From Rhododendron vialii (lineage: Eukaryota > Streptophyta > Magnoliopsida > Ericales > Ericaceae), in NCBI RefSeq assembly GCF_030253575.1, contig NC_080568.1, positions 9,079,501 to 9,143,500 of the forward strand: 64,000 bases of DNA, given 5' to 3'. Below are positions 1 to 10,217 of this stretch, one piece after another. The notes under the pieces were generated by a model. That model did not search any database and was not told where the DNA came from. It saw only the letters and a list, made by a program, of their open reading frames with translations. Each line of letters begins with the position of its first letter. Within the stretch, counting starts at the first letter, position 1. A program made the translations under genes and the position numbers.

Positions 1-946
1 CCGAACAGATTGCCTGGTCCTGTGACCTCACATGCAACTGGTCCTTATCATCATATTTGGACAAATGACTTCACGTCTTTTATCCTTACAATTGCCGAAC
101 AGACTACATGGACCAATGACTTCTCATGTCGCTGGTCCATATCACCGTTCACCGCCCTACCCGGTGGTACTACTTGTCGTATGAAGTACGTGCTTCCGTA
201 CATCACGTGTTCGGCAACTAACTGTACCTGTTCGGGAATACCTCCTTACAGCATCGGAGGGTCTTTGCCACGAGAGGCAAAGGTGCGCTCACTCCTTGTC
301 TGTTTTGCAGATTAGGGTTCTGACGACGAACTAGGGTTCCGGTCAAGAGGCACGAGAAGTCGTTATAACCTAGTGCTGATCAAAGCACTACTTGAATTTG
401 TCCACCTACAATCAGCAGGGTATATTATCCATGCACAAGTATCCCAGGTCTTATATTCCTATGCCTCAACTGATTTGAATCGTCATGTGCTATTATTTGG
501 ATCGCAAAAGGTAAAAGGCTCTTGGAAGCCATGACAGCCCTGCCGAGAGAACAGTCCAAATGTTATAACAAAAATGATGTCAAAAAACACAGAAGCGAAG
601 ATGAAATGGTTAATCCTGATATATAAAAATGTATGAACCATGCCTCTTCAATTACAACAATCAATAAAAAGTATCGTCACATGCCTAGAAAAGGGTCAGT
701 TTTTGCGCAGGGAAAAAATGCCAAATGCCAAGTTGATAATGGTTTCATCATTAGAGTTCATTTGGAGAGCACAGTCTTGTTTAAAGCATCATTTTTTTCA
801 TTCTGCTTTCTGGGAGTGAAAGATTATCTGGTTTTCGACGCCATGGGGAAGGGTAAAGAGAGAGTAGAGAGAGACAGGGGAACTATTCATGGTTTGTTCT
901 CTAATATTTGTTCATATGCTACTGACTGAAGAGATTAGTGGGTATG

Positions 947-950
<4 letters not shown>
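1..950. other. Unassigned DNA with no supported gene
   Basis: No reading frame here has recognisable domain content. The first 300 bases repeat short phrases such as ACTGGTCC and TTCGG, which would suit decayed retroelement sequence, but I see no terminal repeats or protein motif to prove it. Open frames at 10-315 and 633-929 have unremarkable composition and no sign of splicing or conservation. Confidence 0.5.

Positions 951-985
<35 letters not shown>
951..985. repeat. (CT)n microsatellite
   Basis: An uninterrupted TC dinucleotide run of about 35 bases, directly visible. Confidence 0.97.
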
Positions 986-988
<3 letters not shown>

Positions 989-1064
989 GGAGTAGTTTCT
1001 AAAGCCAAAAAGAAAAAGAAAAAAAAGGTCAACAGCTACATCAAAACCAATTCCCTCATTTTTA

Positions 1065-1926
1065 TTAGTTGGCTAGTTGGTTTAAGTGAAGACTAGCTGA
1101 CCGAAACAAACAAATTCCAGATGACATATGTGGATCCTTGTTAAGATGACCAAAATGCACTTCATCCATGACCGAAACTTGGAGATTTCTTTCATTAGGA
1201 TCTTTGTACGTGATTTTTGCCTTGGGGGACAAACGTTGAAATTGCATCAACTCTTTCAAAATCATCAATCCACCATCAGAAACCTTAATTGGATGTGGCT
1301 TCATAACCATGATCTCCAATTTTGGGGATGTGGCTAACAGAAGCTTCATAAAGTGTAATTCAACTGTTGTGCCAAATACAAGATGCATCTCCACCTCTTG
1401 AAGATGTTTTAGACAGAACTTTGAGCTGGCCAATTTCTCTTCACATGCTTTCACAGCAGCTTCCTCACTGTCGCTGGTTGAATTTGCCTATGGAAGACAA
1501 TGGATTAAGAGTTTCTAGATCTCAAAAATATGTTACTTATAAGAATGGCAAACGGAAATATTCGAGATACTCACCTCAATTGTTAATTTCTGTAATTTTG
1601 GGTTGTTGGTCATCGTCCGCCAAATTATTTGAAAAATAGCTACTACCCCAAGGTAAACACTAGATAACTCTAGAGCATTAAGGTGCCTTAACGTAGGAAG
1701 CCTCTTTTTTAAACAACAGCCTGCAACCAATAACTTAATGAAACAACACAAGTGAGATCACATAAACTATTGTTCTAGAGTTAGCTACTACCCCAAGGTA
1801 AACACTAGATAACTCTAGAGCATTAAAGTGCCTTAACGTAGGAAGCCACTTTTTTAAACAACAACCTGCAACCAATAACTTAATGAAACAACACAAGTGA
1901 GATCACAGAAACTATTGTTCTAGAGT
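1065..1926 (-). pseudogene. F-box/LRR/FBD gene fragment (LRR exon plus FBD exon only)
   Basis: Two exons of a plant F-box/LRR/FBD gene remain. The 3' exon (about 1065-1487) encodes an FBD domain (HLQEVEMHLVFGTTVELHF, then LLATSPKLEIMVM). The exon before it (about 1575-1733) encodes an LRR piece (KRLPTLRHLNALELSS) and ends in a GTGAGT donor. The FBD exon follows a CCATAG acceptor; both junctions are in phase 0 and match the intact paralogue at 14416-15907. No F-box exon is found upstream; past 1926 lies unrelated AT-rich DNA. The LRR exon is partly duplicated in tandem. Family members are substrate receptors of SCF ubiquitin ligases, but without the F-box this piece could not bind SKP1. It is most likely a truncated relic of the local F-box cluster. 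Confidence 0.82.
1637..1926. repeat. 145-bp tandem duplication over an F-box LRR exon
   Basis: Bases 1637-1781 recur at 1782-1926 with only a few substitutions. Each unit starts TAGCTACTACCCCAAGG and ends TTGTTCTAGAGT. The unit covers the 5' part of the LRR exon (minus strand) and its acceptor, but not the donor, so the upstream copy is a partial exon. Confidence 0.93.
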
Positions 1927-2600
1927 TAATAAAACGTGTGGAGGTATTTGACAGTAATAGTTCCAAAGGGGTGGGTAGCATTGGAAAATACCAATTTCAA
2001 CTAAAAGTTGGAAAATATCAATTTTAACCAAAAGTTGGAAAATATAGCTAGATGGACAAAATCATATACCACACCTAAGGGCCTAAAGTACCCAGATAAA
2101 CAATAAACAGCTCAAACAACCTAAAAGCCTAAGATTACTTGTTATTGGTGCTATGTATGGGAATCATGGAGGCTTCAGAGGTTCCTACCCCTTGTGTTGC
2201 CTTAAAAAACGGTGATTGCAATGTCAGTAGTTATGAAAACCTTGAAAAAAACAAAATGAAAAAGAAGAAGAAAATGGGGTTTGTGACTTTTGTAGATGGG
2301 ATTGTGCATGGTTTGCAACCAGACGCGTTGATGATGGTAGTGCCTGCACTTGCTTTGCCTTCACACTCGGCATGGGGAACATTTCTAGATTGTTTGTCAT
2401 TTCATTTTGGTTGGAAGGGAGGATTGGTGTCAAAGGAAAAAGGTAGAAGTGTTATTGGTTGTCGCAAATGAGTTCTAAGCTAAGTCACATAACTCGTACT
2501 CGTGTGCGAGTGCTTGAAAGCTTCTTTAAAACACATTTCAACTTAAAATTTATGAGAGCAAAGATTTGAGAGCTCGAGCGCAAAAATTTCACTATCGAGT
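1927..2600. other. Intergenic region, short tandem phrase and one unidentified open frame
   Basis: Around 1988-2045 a phrase containing AAAGTTGGAAAATAT is repeated. A plus-strand open frame at 2139-2471 (110 codons, with a run of lysines near its middle) shows no motif I recognise and I do not call it a gene. Confidence 0.4.
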
Positions 2601-2602
2601 GT

Positions 2603-4178
2603 TAAACCACCTTAAGTGAATCTAATGGCTTTACTTAAGTGAAATAATAGTAATAGTAACATTTATAGTACCACATCCCCATGGTGTATATTTATTTAAG
2701 ATGTCACATCCCCATTACTGATTTCTTTTCTTGAACTTTCTTGAAGTGCTTTCTTGAATTTGTTGTAGTATGCTAACTCACAAGTGTTTTATCAACCGGA
2801 GGGAAAACATGGAAAAAGCATTGACACCCGTCTAAGATCAGAACTTTTTGTAAGCACTAAACAATTAATCACAAGGTGGACTTTTTTATTTTCCTGCTTC
2901 TAATTTCTTGATAGCTTTGTGTTGGGGAGTTTCCTATACAGATTGCCTTTGGGTAGTGTGTAAAATCAAAGGAGTCGATTACCCCAGCTACTTTCTGCCA
3001 GAATCTAGTCGATCACTGTGAGCCCAACCTCTAATTGAGCTTACAGTGATCGACTAGGTTCTGGCATAGTTCTGAATACCATTTCGGACAGAGTACCGAT
3101 TTTTCTACTAATATGGTACGTATCGGTACCGGTCAGGTACCGGGTACCGTTTTGGATTTACCACAACTACAATATATATAATAATTATATATAATTATAA
3201 TTCAAAAAAATCCCCCATATCATACAATTCATCATAAAATATCTCTAGTCCTACATTGCTTAGTTACAAAACTCTTTTCCACTTTAAATGACTTTGCACA
3301 CTAGTGAACTTGTGAATGAGAACCCAATAAGAGGTCTCGCGCGCTCAGAAAAATGTGCCGGGGCCGAAGACAATTTGGAAAAATTGATTCGGAAACCAAT
3401 TAACCGGGTGCGCGTCACGGGTTACTCGCGCGAGGGGGAGTGCAAATCCCGGATTTGAGCCTCGCGCACGTAATATGTTTAAGCCCACGTTTTGCTAAAA
3501 TTCTGGAAAACATTTTTTTATTTTAGATAACCTAAAGAAAAAAATCTGAAACGTTTTTTTTTTCTTTTTTTGACCAAAAATGATAACATGACCCGAAAAA
3601 AAAAAAAAAAAAAAAACTATGCAAAATCTCGGCCGGAATTTCCGGTACGCCGGTACCGGCCGGTATTTTCCGAGATGACCGGTATCGGCCGGTATTGACC
3701 GGTATTTGGTCCGGAACGGTATTGGGGAGTTAGGGTACTGGCTTCTCTAAAATCCGGTACGTACTGGCCGGTACGGTACGGTACGGGATTAATAACATTG
3801 GGTTCTGGGCAAAAAGTAGGTGGGGGTAATCGACCCTTTGATTTTGCACACTAACTAGAGACAGTCTGTATAGGAAACTGTCCAATACGAAGCTATCAAG
3901 AAATTAGAAGCGGAAAAAAAAATGTGTCCACCTAGTAATCAGTTGACTAGTGCTTATGAAAAGTTTTTGATCTTGGACGAGTGTCAAGGCCTTCTCCATC
4001 CTTTCCCTCCGGTCGATAAAACACGTGATTTGCCATACTACAACAAATTCAAGAAAGCAGTAATGGGAATATGAAATCTTAAATAAATATACAACAGCAT
4101 GGGGATGTGGTACTATAAATGCCATTACTATTTTTTCACTTGAGGAAAGTCATTAGATTCTTCACTTACGGTGGTTTA
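2603..4178. mobile_element. Large foldback (long inverted-repeat) element, split by a nested insertion
   Basis: The left arm (2603-3023) is the reverse complement, with mismatches, of a right arm made of 3039-3066 plus about 3812-4178. The outermost pairs are AAACCACC at 2604 and GGTGGTTT at 4170-4177. Near the apex, 28-base arms (2996-3023 and 3039-3066) flank a short loop. Without the inner insertion this is one hairpin with arms of about 400 bases and a loop of about 15. It has no coding potential; the frame at 3904-4125 is only the complement of the arm. Superfamily is not determined because I see no clear target duplication outside the arms. Confidence 0.8.
3067..3800. mobile_element. 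GGTACC-rich element nested in the foldback, flanked by a ~10-bp duplication
   Basis: GGTTCTGGCA at 3057-3066 recurs as GGTTCTGGGCA at 3801-3811. Removing 3067-3800 and one copy restores the pairing of the foldback's right arm, so this is a 734-bp insertion. A 9-10-bp target duplication is typical of Mutator-like elements. The ends show a weak inverted match (GTTCTGAATACC at the left, GTTATTAATCCC on the reverse strand at the right). The body is rich in GGTACC and CCGGTA palindromes and has a run of 20 or more A near 3598. No transposase is present. Confidence 0.7.
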
Positions 4179-4608
4179 TTTAAAATATGTTTGTGAGTCT
4201 TTTGCAAAAACATCAGCTTAATCAGATACTTGCAAGTGTTTTGTCCAATCTTTCAATTCGTCATTCAGAACTTAGGATCGTGGAATATGCATGAATGAAT
4301 TTTGAATAAAGTTACACAATTAAATGCAGTAATTACAATTATTTGAATTGAGCTGATTTTTTTTTGGAAAATTGCTTAAAATTTTATTTCAAAATTATTG
4401 AATGACTCAAATCATCTGTAGAACTTTGAAATGGGCCCCACATATTGATATCGGCACTACTTAATTGTGCACAACCGTTCGGTATTCATAGTTGAGTTCA
4501 TTCGTTACTCTCCTTTCTAAAAAAAAAATGCTACCCGTCACATGAAATTATCGCTCCTCCAAAACGGTGCTGTTTGGTGCCCATTTCACCGCCTAGGCCT
4601 TTACTCTT

Positions 4609-4978
4609 GGCCCCTATTTGGTGCGCTCCTATTGATGATTTTTTTTAATGATTTTGTGGAGCCCATTTCGGGTCCCAAAAAAATTATGCAAACCGCAAGT
4701 TATTCTTAAAATATTTTTTTATGGATTCCTAAAAAAAGTTAGCTCAATTCGATATTCGTAAGGGTTTTTTGCCGCATTGGTAGGGGCCCTACAAATTCTG
4801 AAACACCCTACAAATTCTGAAACAGCCCTTACCAATATCAAATTGAGAAAAAAATTTCAGGAACCCATAAAAAATATTTTAAGAATAACTTGCAATTTGA
4901 ATCATCTTTGTAGGACCTATAATGAACCCCGCAAAAATTTTTAAAAAATCAAATTTTCAGAAGGTTTCAAACAGGGCC
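4609..4978. mobile_element. Hairpin MITE with GGCCC termini
   Basis: The two halves pair: the TTATTCTTAAAATATTTTTT region near 4707 matches AAAAAATATTTTAAGAATAA near 4868. The ends are GGCCCCTATTTGG at the left and CAAACAGGGCC at the right. There is no coding capacity. A 37-base direct repeat containing CTCCTATTGATGATTTTTT occurs just inside the left end (about 4623) and just outside the right end (about 4980). Superfamily unresolved; the termini suit hAT or Harbinger. Confidence 0.65.
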
Positions 4979-5232
4979 TGCACTCCTATTGATGATTTTT
5001 TCTTATGATTTTGTGCTAACAACTACCTCTAGATATCCTATTGTCGCAACAAATCCATTTATCAAACACATGCACAAAGCAAAAGTGCACAAAGTGAAGG
5101 TGGGAAACTAAATTCCTAAAGTATTTCAGGATTACTTACCAATTCCTCTGGGTTTTTGGTGAGACAGAGCAGACATTTGTTGAATCTATATATCTACTCA
5201 TTGTTTTTCTTTAGGAAAAGAATGAAAAGTAA

Positions 5233-5468
5233 GGCTCCGTTCATTTCGACGTAAAATATTTTACGATGTAAAAAGTTTTCTTGTAAAATAATTTTGGAAC
5301 AAATAACTTTTGTGTAAAATATTTTCCAGATAAAAATGACTTAGAGAAATTTGAGAGGAAAACATTTTCATCCATGTAAGACAAAACGTTTTACTTATGA
5401 AAAAATATTTTACATTGTTTTTCCCAACCAAACAAAGAAAAATGAGTAACTTCGAAACAAACGGAGCC
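5233..5468. mobile_element. MITE with GGCTCCGTT terminal inverted repeats
   Basis: The left end GGCTCCGTTCATTTCGA matches the reverse complement of the right end (GGCTCCGTTTGTTTCGA) at 15 of 17 positions. The interior is AT-rich and largely self-complementary (AAAATATTTTAC phrases). Target duplication is not clear. The open frames on the minus strand are by-products of the palindrome. Confidence 0.75.
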
Positions 5469-5794
5469 TGAGAGTTCGAAACTGACGATCGAGAATAATT
5501 GCTATGAAAGAAGAGGATTGTATGCAAAAATGGAGGATTTGTATCATGAAACAAGGGAGTACAACTTGATTTTTGCTTGATAGAAAGGTGGCTAGACTCA
5601 TCCTCTATTTATACTACTTCATGGATGGTTCTAGTCCACTGATTTTTCTACAATATATTACTTATGTTCTATTGATATGTCTGTTTTCCCAGCTTTAAAA
5701 ATCTCATTTGTTCGCCTTTTTGTTTCTTTTTTGGATGGGCCTGATCACTCTCTTATCACACGAGATATATTATTTATGCAAAGAGAATCTTTTT

Positions 5795-5960
5795 CACGGT
5801 CCGTCATGAATATTTGTTTACAACGCTAATCGCGGTCCTCCAAAAATATTTTGGACGGTCTAGATGTTAATGGAACTTTTCCGGGTTTCTTGGAAAAATT
5901 TCATTTAAGTTCCGGACCGTCCAAAGTCGAAACAGACGACCGAGATCGCGCGGAGCCGTG
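5795..5960. mobile_element. Small inverted-repeat element with CACGG ends
   Basis: The left end CACGGTCCG and the right end CGGAGCCGTG are near-complementary. An inner hairpin pairs the GGACGGTC stretch with GACCGTCC. At about 166 bp it has no coding potential. It is MITE-like but too degenerate to classify. Confidence 0.45.
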
Positions 5961-6259
5961 AATAAGTTCTTCATGGCGTGTGTTTGTGTTAGCCTAAAAC
6001 CGACCAAAGGTTGCTGAAGGAAAATTGGCCCCCGGGGTGCTGACCTTCCTTTATCGCAAACTTTGTGACTTTGCTGATTCCTGTAGCAAAATTCATAAAT
6101 AATTCCCGTTATTTTGAACGTGTTTTAAGAACTGGTGGCTTACCAAAGGGTTTAAGGTGAGCTATCTAGTTGACAAACTCTCATCAATGGAGGGAGGAGG
6201 CGGTTGAGGGCGCTTTTCTAGTACATGCATTTGCTATTCTTGCAATTACTTTTTTTTTT

Positions 6260-8610
6260 TTTTGGGCACTACGCTAAGGATTGAATTTACACGGTGAAGT
6301 CGGGTTACGAATCTGCGCTGATGTTCAAGGCAAATGGTTTAGTCGGGCAGAAAAGGCTATTGGAGAATGCAGCAACATAGAGGAGATGTGAGTTTTGTGG
6401 CAAAGTGTTTGGTCTCTTCTAGTTCGGGACAAGATCAAGCATTTTATTAGGAAATGTCTTCGTAATATTGTGCCGATTGAAGATGTCTTTAATAAGAGCA
6501 AAATTTGTTCAGATTTTAGCTGTCCAGTTTCTAAGGAGGATAAAATGGTATGGTAGTACATATGCTTGCTCGATGCCCTTTTGCCGAACTTGTATGGTGC
6601 TCCACTTCAATTGGCTATGAGATCTATTCCAGGAGATACCATGGTTAATTAAGTGGTGGTCTAAGGGGCTGTTTGATAAAACTGAAAACTGAAACTGAAA
6701 GCTGAAAAATTAAGTACTGAAAGCTGAAAGCTGAAATTTTTAAGCGGAAAGGCTGTTTGATAAATATATTAAGTACTGAATAAAACAAATGATAAATTAA
6801 TTTTGTTCCAATTTTCTTTTAATTTACTAACAGTCATAATATACTTATGGTAATGGTGGCGGAGTGGTGGAGGTGGTGGCGGCGATGGTGGTGGTGATGG
6901 TGGTGGAGTGGTAGAGGTGGTAGAGTGGGGGTGGTGGTGGTACATGGGAGTGGTGGTGGTGGTGGTGTAGTGGTGGTGGAGTGGCGATGGTGGTGGAGTG
7001 GTGGTGTAGTGATGGTATTGGTGGTCGAGTGGTGATGATGGTGGTGGAGTGGTAGAGGTGGTGGTTGTGGCGGAATGGTGGTGGTGGTGGTGGCATGGTG
7101 GAGCTGGTGGTGATGTGGTGGTGGTGGTGGTAGTGGTGGTGATGGAGTGGTGGAACTGGTGGTGGTGGTGGTGGTGAAGTGGTGGTGATGGTGGTGGTGG
7201 TGGTGGTAGGAACGGGGGTGGTGGTGGTGGTTGTGGTGGAGTGGTGGTGGTGGTGGCATGGTGGAGCTGGTGGTGATGTGGTGGTGGTGGTGGAGTGGTG
7301 GAGCTAGTGGTGGTGATGTGGTGGTGGTGGTGGAAGTGGTGGTGGTGGTAGGAGTGGTGGTGGTGGTGGTGGTGTAGTGATGGTGGTGGTGGTGGAGTGG
7401 TGGTGGTGGTGGTGGTGGTGGAGGTGGTTGTGGTGGTGGTATGATCGTTGAATGTAAGTACACAAAAATTCAGCCACAATTAAGTAGCTCAAAGCTACTT
7501 AATTTTTTTTAACTTTTTAGCCTATATTTTAAGTGACACTTAATTTGTTAAGCAATGTAAATTGTAGTTATCAAACCTACTGAATTACTTATTACTTAAT
7601 TGATTCAGTTTTAAGTGCTGAATTTAGGTTATCAAACAAGCCCTAATACTCTAATATGTTTGAACGATGGAAACGGGAGGGCTATGAACGAAAAGAGCTA
7701 GCAGCATTGGGACGGATAAATTGAAGGCTTTGGAAATGCAGGAATGATGTGCAACTCAGAAGTCCTACCCTTCAACCTGATGTTGCATATCATATTGCCA
7801 TTGCCGGGACGGTGTACCTGTTGGAGGGTAGACAAGGGGAAACTCAATCCTGATAACCATGTAAGTTGTGCTTTGATGGTTTGCTAACAAATGGATGCAA
7901 ACTTGTAATGGTTGGTTCAAAGTTAATTTTGATAGAGGAGTACGAAGTGCTGGATGGATATGCGGCCTTGGTATTGTCAATTCGTCAAGAATTTGGGGAA
8001 GTTTATTGCAGCAAGAGCGACTCATGTGAAAGGGGTGTTCGACCCCTTGGTGGTGGAAGCAACGGCTGGAAGAGAGGGTCTACCGTTTGCCTTAGTTGTT
8101 GGGCTTGACAGGGCGCTCCTAGAAGTATTCTCAACTGATGATCAAACTGATACAGAACAAAAACTTTAAAGCATCCACCACCGCGAGTGCTATGCAGAAA
8201 TTGGGTCTAGTTATGCGCGGATGATGTGAATGGGAACGCCCACAGGGTAGCTCAGCAAACAATGAGAGGATCTGGCGTCTATACGGGGGGTTCAGTCCTT
8301 TGTCATTGCAGGACTCCTTTTCTCATTATCACCTCACATCCATTGTTGGTATGCCAAACCTCAGCAAATTTCCCTGGACAAGAATGACTTAAATCAAGGA
8401 TGATAAAGATGCTTAAGGCAGCAGGAATCCCAGAATGATTGCAAATAGAAGATTTGAAGCAAACAATTGCTTAATGATTGCACAAAATACATCTGCATGC
8501 ACAAAATACATCTGCATTTCTCATGGGTGGATGAGAAGCAAATGACACAAAAGCATGAGAGAAGCAAATGGATGAAGTAAGTTTTCTTAACAAAAAAAAA
8601 AAAAAAAACA
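6260..8610 (+). pseudogene. Decayed LINE (L1-type) ORF2 3' region, interrupted by a Harbinger element
   Basis: About 6406-6560 translates to VWSLLVRDKIKHFIRKCL followed by a CP-x-S stretch, matching the zinc-binding region after reverse transcriptase in plant LINEs (zf-RVT type). After the insertion at 6665-7643, about 7670-7760 gives a WRLWKCRND stretch, and 7860-8170 in two frames resembles the plant LINE RNase H domain (DGLLTNG..., then PLVVEATAGREGLPFALVVG with a downstream LLEV). A run of about 18 A at 8590-8608 is a plausible poly(A) tail. Stops and frameshifts make it non-functional. Such ORF2 proteins copied LINE RNA into the genome. The match to the RNase H signature E-A-x-A-x-R-x-G-L is good; exact ends are uncertain. 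Confidence 0.75.
6665..7643. mobile_element. PIF/Harbinger-type non-autonomous element with TGG-repeat core, copy 1
   Basis: TAA target duplications lie at 6662-6664 and 7644-7646. The ends are GGGGCTGTTTGATAA and TTATCAAACAAGCCC. Subterminal sequence is rich in AAGTACTGAA and AAGCTGAAA phrases and pairs between the ends. The core (about 6855-7440) is almost pure GGT/TGG trinucleotides with GGA and GAT variants. A 3-bp TAA/TTA target site with GGGC-TGTTTG termini fits Tourist/Harbinger. A second copy is at 59621-60423. Long His/Thr/Pro frames on the minus strand come from the repeat alone. The element sits inside LINE coding sequence. Confidence 0.88.
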
Positions 8611-8814
8611 TCATAAAGCTATAGAACTAATCTTCTAATTAAGTACAATAATCCTCAATGAGATTATCAAGAAGAAAGTGGCAACCTTAAAAGCTTTTTC
8701 TCTTTTGATCAGCAAAAAAAGAGGATGTTTCTTGCCCCCTTCATAATTCACGATGTATGGCCTTTTGTAGCTACTCCTCAAACTATCAGAATCCGACACA
8801 CTTAAGCTGCCAGT

Positions 8815-10217
8815 TTAGCCAGTTGGGACGTTTGCATCAACGACGGGTTCGGCATCCGAAGATGCTCTAGGAAATCGAGTCAACTCTTTTACCATTGCAA
8901 ATCCTTTTTTGTCCGACATTTCGTGCTCGTGCCATATTACCATCTTCTTGAGTACCACTGAATGTGCTAACAGAATCTTAACAAAAAGCATTTCCGGCTC
9001 TGCACCTGAAAAATGCCGGATCTCCACTTCTTGAAGCTTGTTCAATGAAAACTCTGAGAAATCTTGCGCTGGCAAAAATTCTGTAGCATGATCCGGGATT
9101 GGGGGAATATTCAATATCTAGGGGGGGAAACAGAAAAATAGCATCATTAGGAAATTCCAAAATTGACGGTAAGGATAAGAAGAAAGAGGGACGTCTGCCG
9201 TAACTCACGCAGAGCCCACGAGACATGATACGGATTACAATAACAAACATCAGATAGGGCCAAAACTTTGAGTTGGTTCAAACTCAAAGTACTTGGAAGT
9301 CTCTTTGGAACATTACCTGCAGCAAATGACTTGAAGCAAATATGACCAAAAGAGTCAGAAGCATGGTCTACAAGCCAAGTCGATATCTATTAAGTGAAGT
9401 TTTCTTACCTCCAAAAAAGACCTATCCAAGTGCATGTCCTCAATAGCAGGTAAAGAACGGAAAAACTTCACCCATTCGGAGTCTGTTTCTTCCTCTGGCT
9501 GTTTTAACGGTGTATACCAGGAAACCAAAGCAACTGAAATTTCTGCAAGGCAGGGGGTGTTTTCAAGAGAAACTGATTCAAAGATGCCAAAAAATCCAAA
9601 ATATTTGAGATTAGGGGCATTGATTTCCAGGGAGTCAAAAGCGGCGCAGTCAGTCAATTGTAATCATTCTAGCAGGGGCAACTAGAGATGAACAGTCCAC
9701 ACATTTCAGAAGAAATAGTAACATCAACGAAAATAAGGTTAACAAGCCTGCTAAATCCCTTGAATGTAGGTGGTGGTTTGAAAACACAATTAGTGACATT
9801 CAAATCCCTCAGTTTCATAAATGAATAGAAGTGACAAGGAATTTCATGGCGCAGGCCGCCTTGAAGGTAAAAAGTAAAGTCCTGGATATTTTTCGTTGAG
9901 AGGACAAAGATCCAATTATTGATATCAAGATAGCTTTCAAAGGGAGGATACCGCAGGGTGAACTTAATTAATGGCCCTCGATGAAAAAGTAGAACTTGGT
10001 AAATAACTGCCTTGACTTTTTCGTTGTCCCACCCTTCTAGGAAGAACTTGTCATTAAATACCAGTTCTGGAAGTGTTACCCATTTGTACCTCCATTTCCT
10101 TGACAATACATTTGTCCTTACTGCATCCCTCAGTGGCAAGTCCTTCAAAATATTTTCAGTGACATTACTTGGCAGATAACTGATTATATCTGAAGTAGAT
10201 CTCTTATTCCTCTTCAT
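8815..10217 (-). pseudogene. F-box/LRR/FBD gene, broken by frameshift and stop
   Basis: Exon 1 (9409-10217) starts MKRNKRSTSDIISYLPSNV and holds an F-box (DIISYLPSNVTENIL, then LRDAVRTNVLSRKWRYKW) and LRR segments. At about 9664-9675 the conserved SSCPLLE motif is broken: a one-base deletion shifts the frame and a TGA follows at 9664-9666, after which homology resumes (LQLTDCAAFDSLEINAPNLK). It ends at a GTAAGA donor. Exon 2 (about 9209-9329) carries NVPKRLPSTLSLNQLKVLAL, but its 3' half is shorter than in the paralogue and its donor phase does not fit exon 3. Exon 3 (8815-9117) encodes the FBD domain (LNKLQEVEIRHFSGAEPEM). An intact member would be an SCF substrate adaptor. A sequencing error could explain one defect but hardly all three. 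Confidence 0.85.

Noticed and set aside
6769..7492. Long His/Thr/Pro-rich open frames of up to 236 codons on the minus strand
   Set aside because: They are translations of the GGT/TGG repeat core of a transposon. All three minus frames are open for the same reason.
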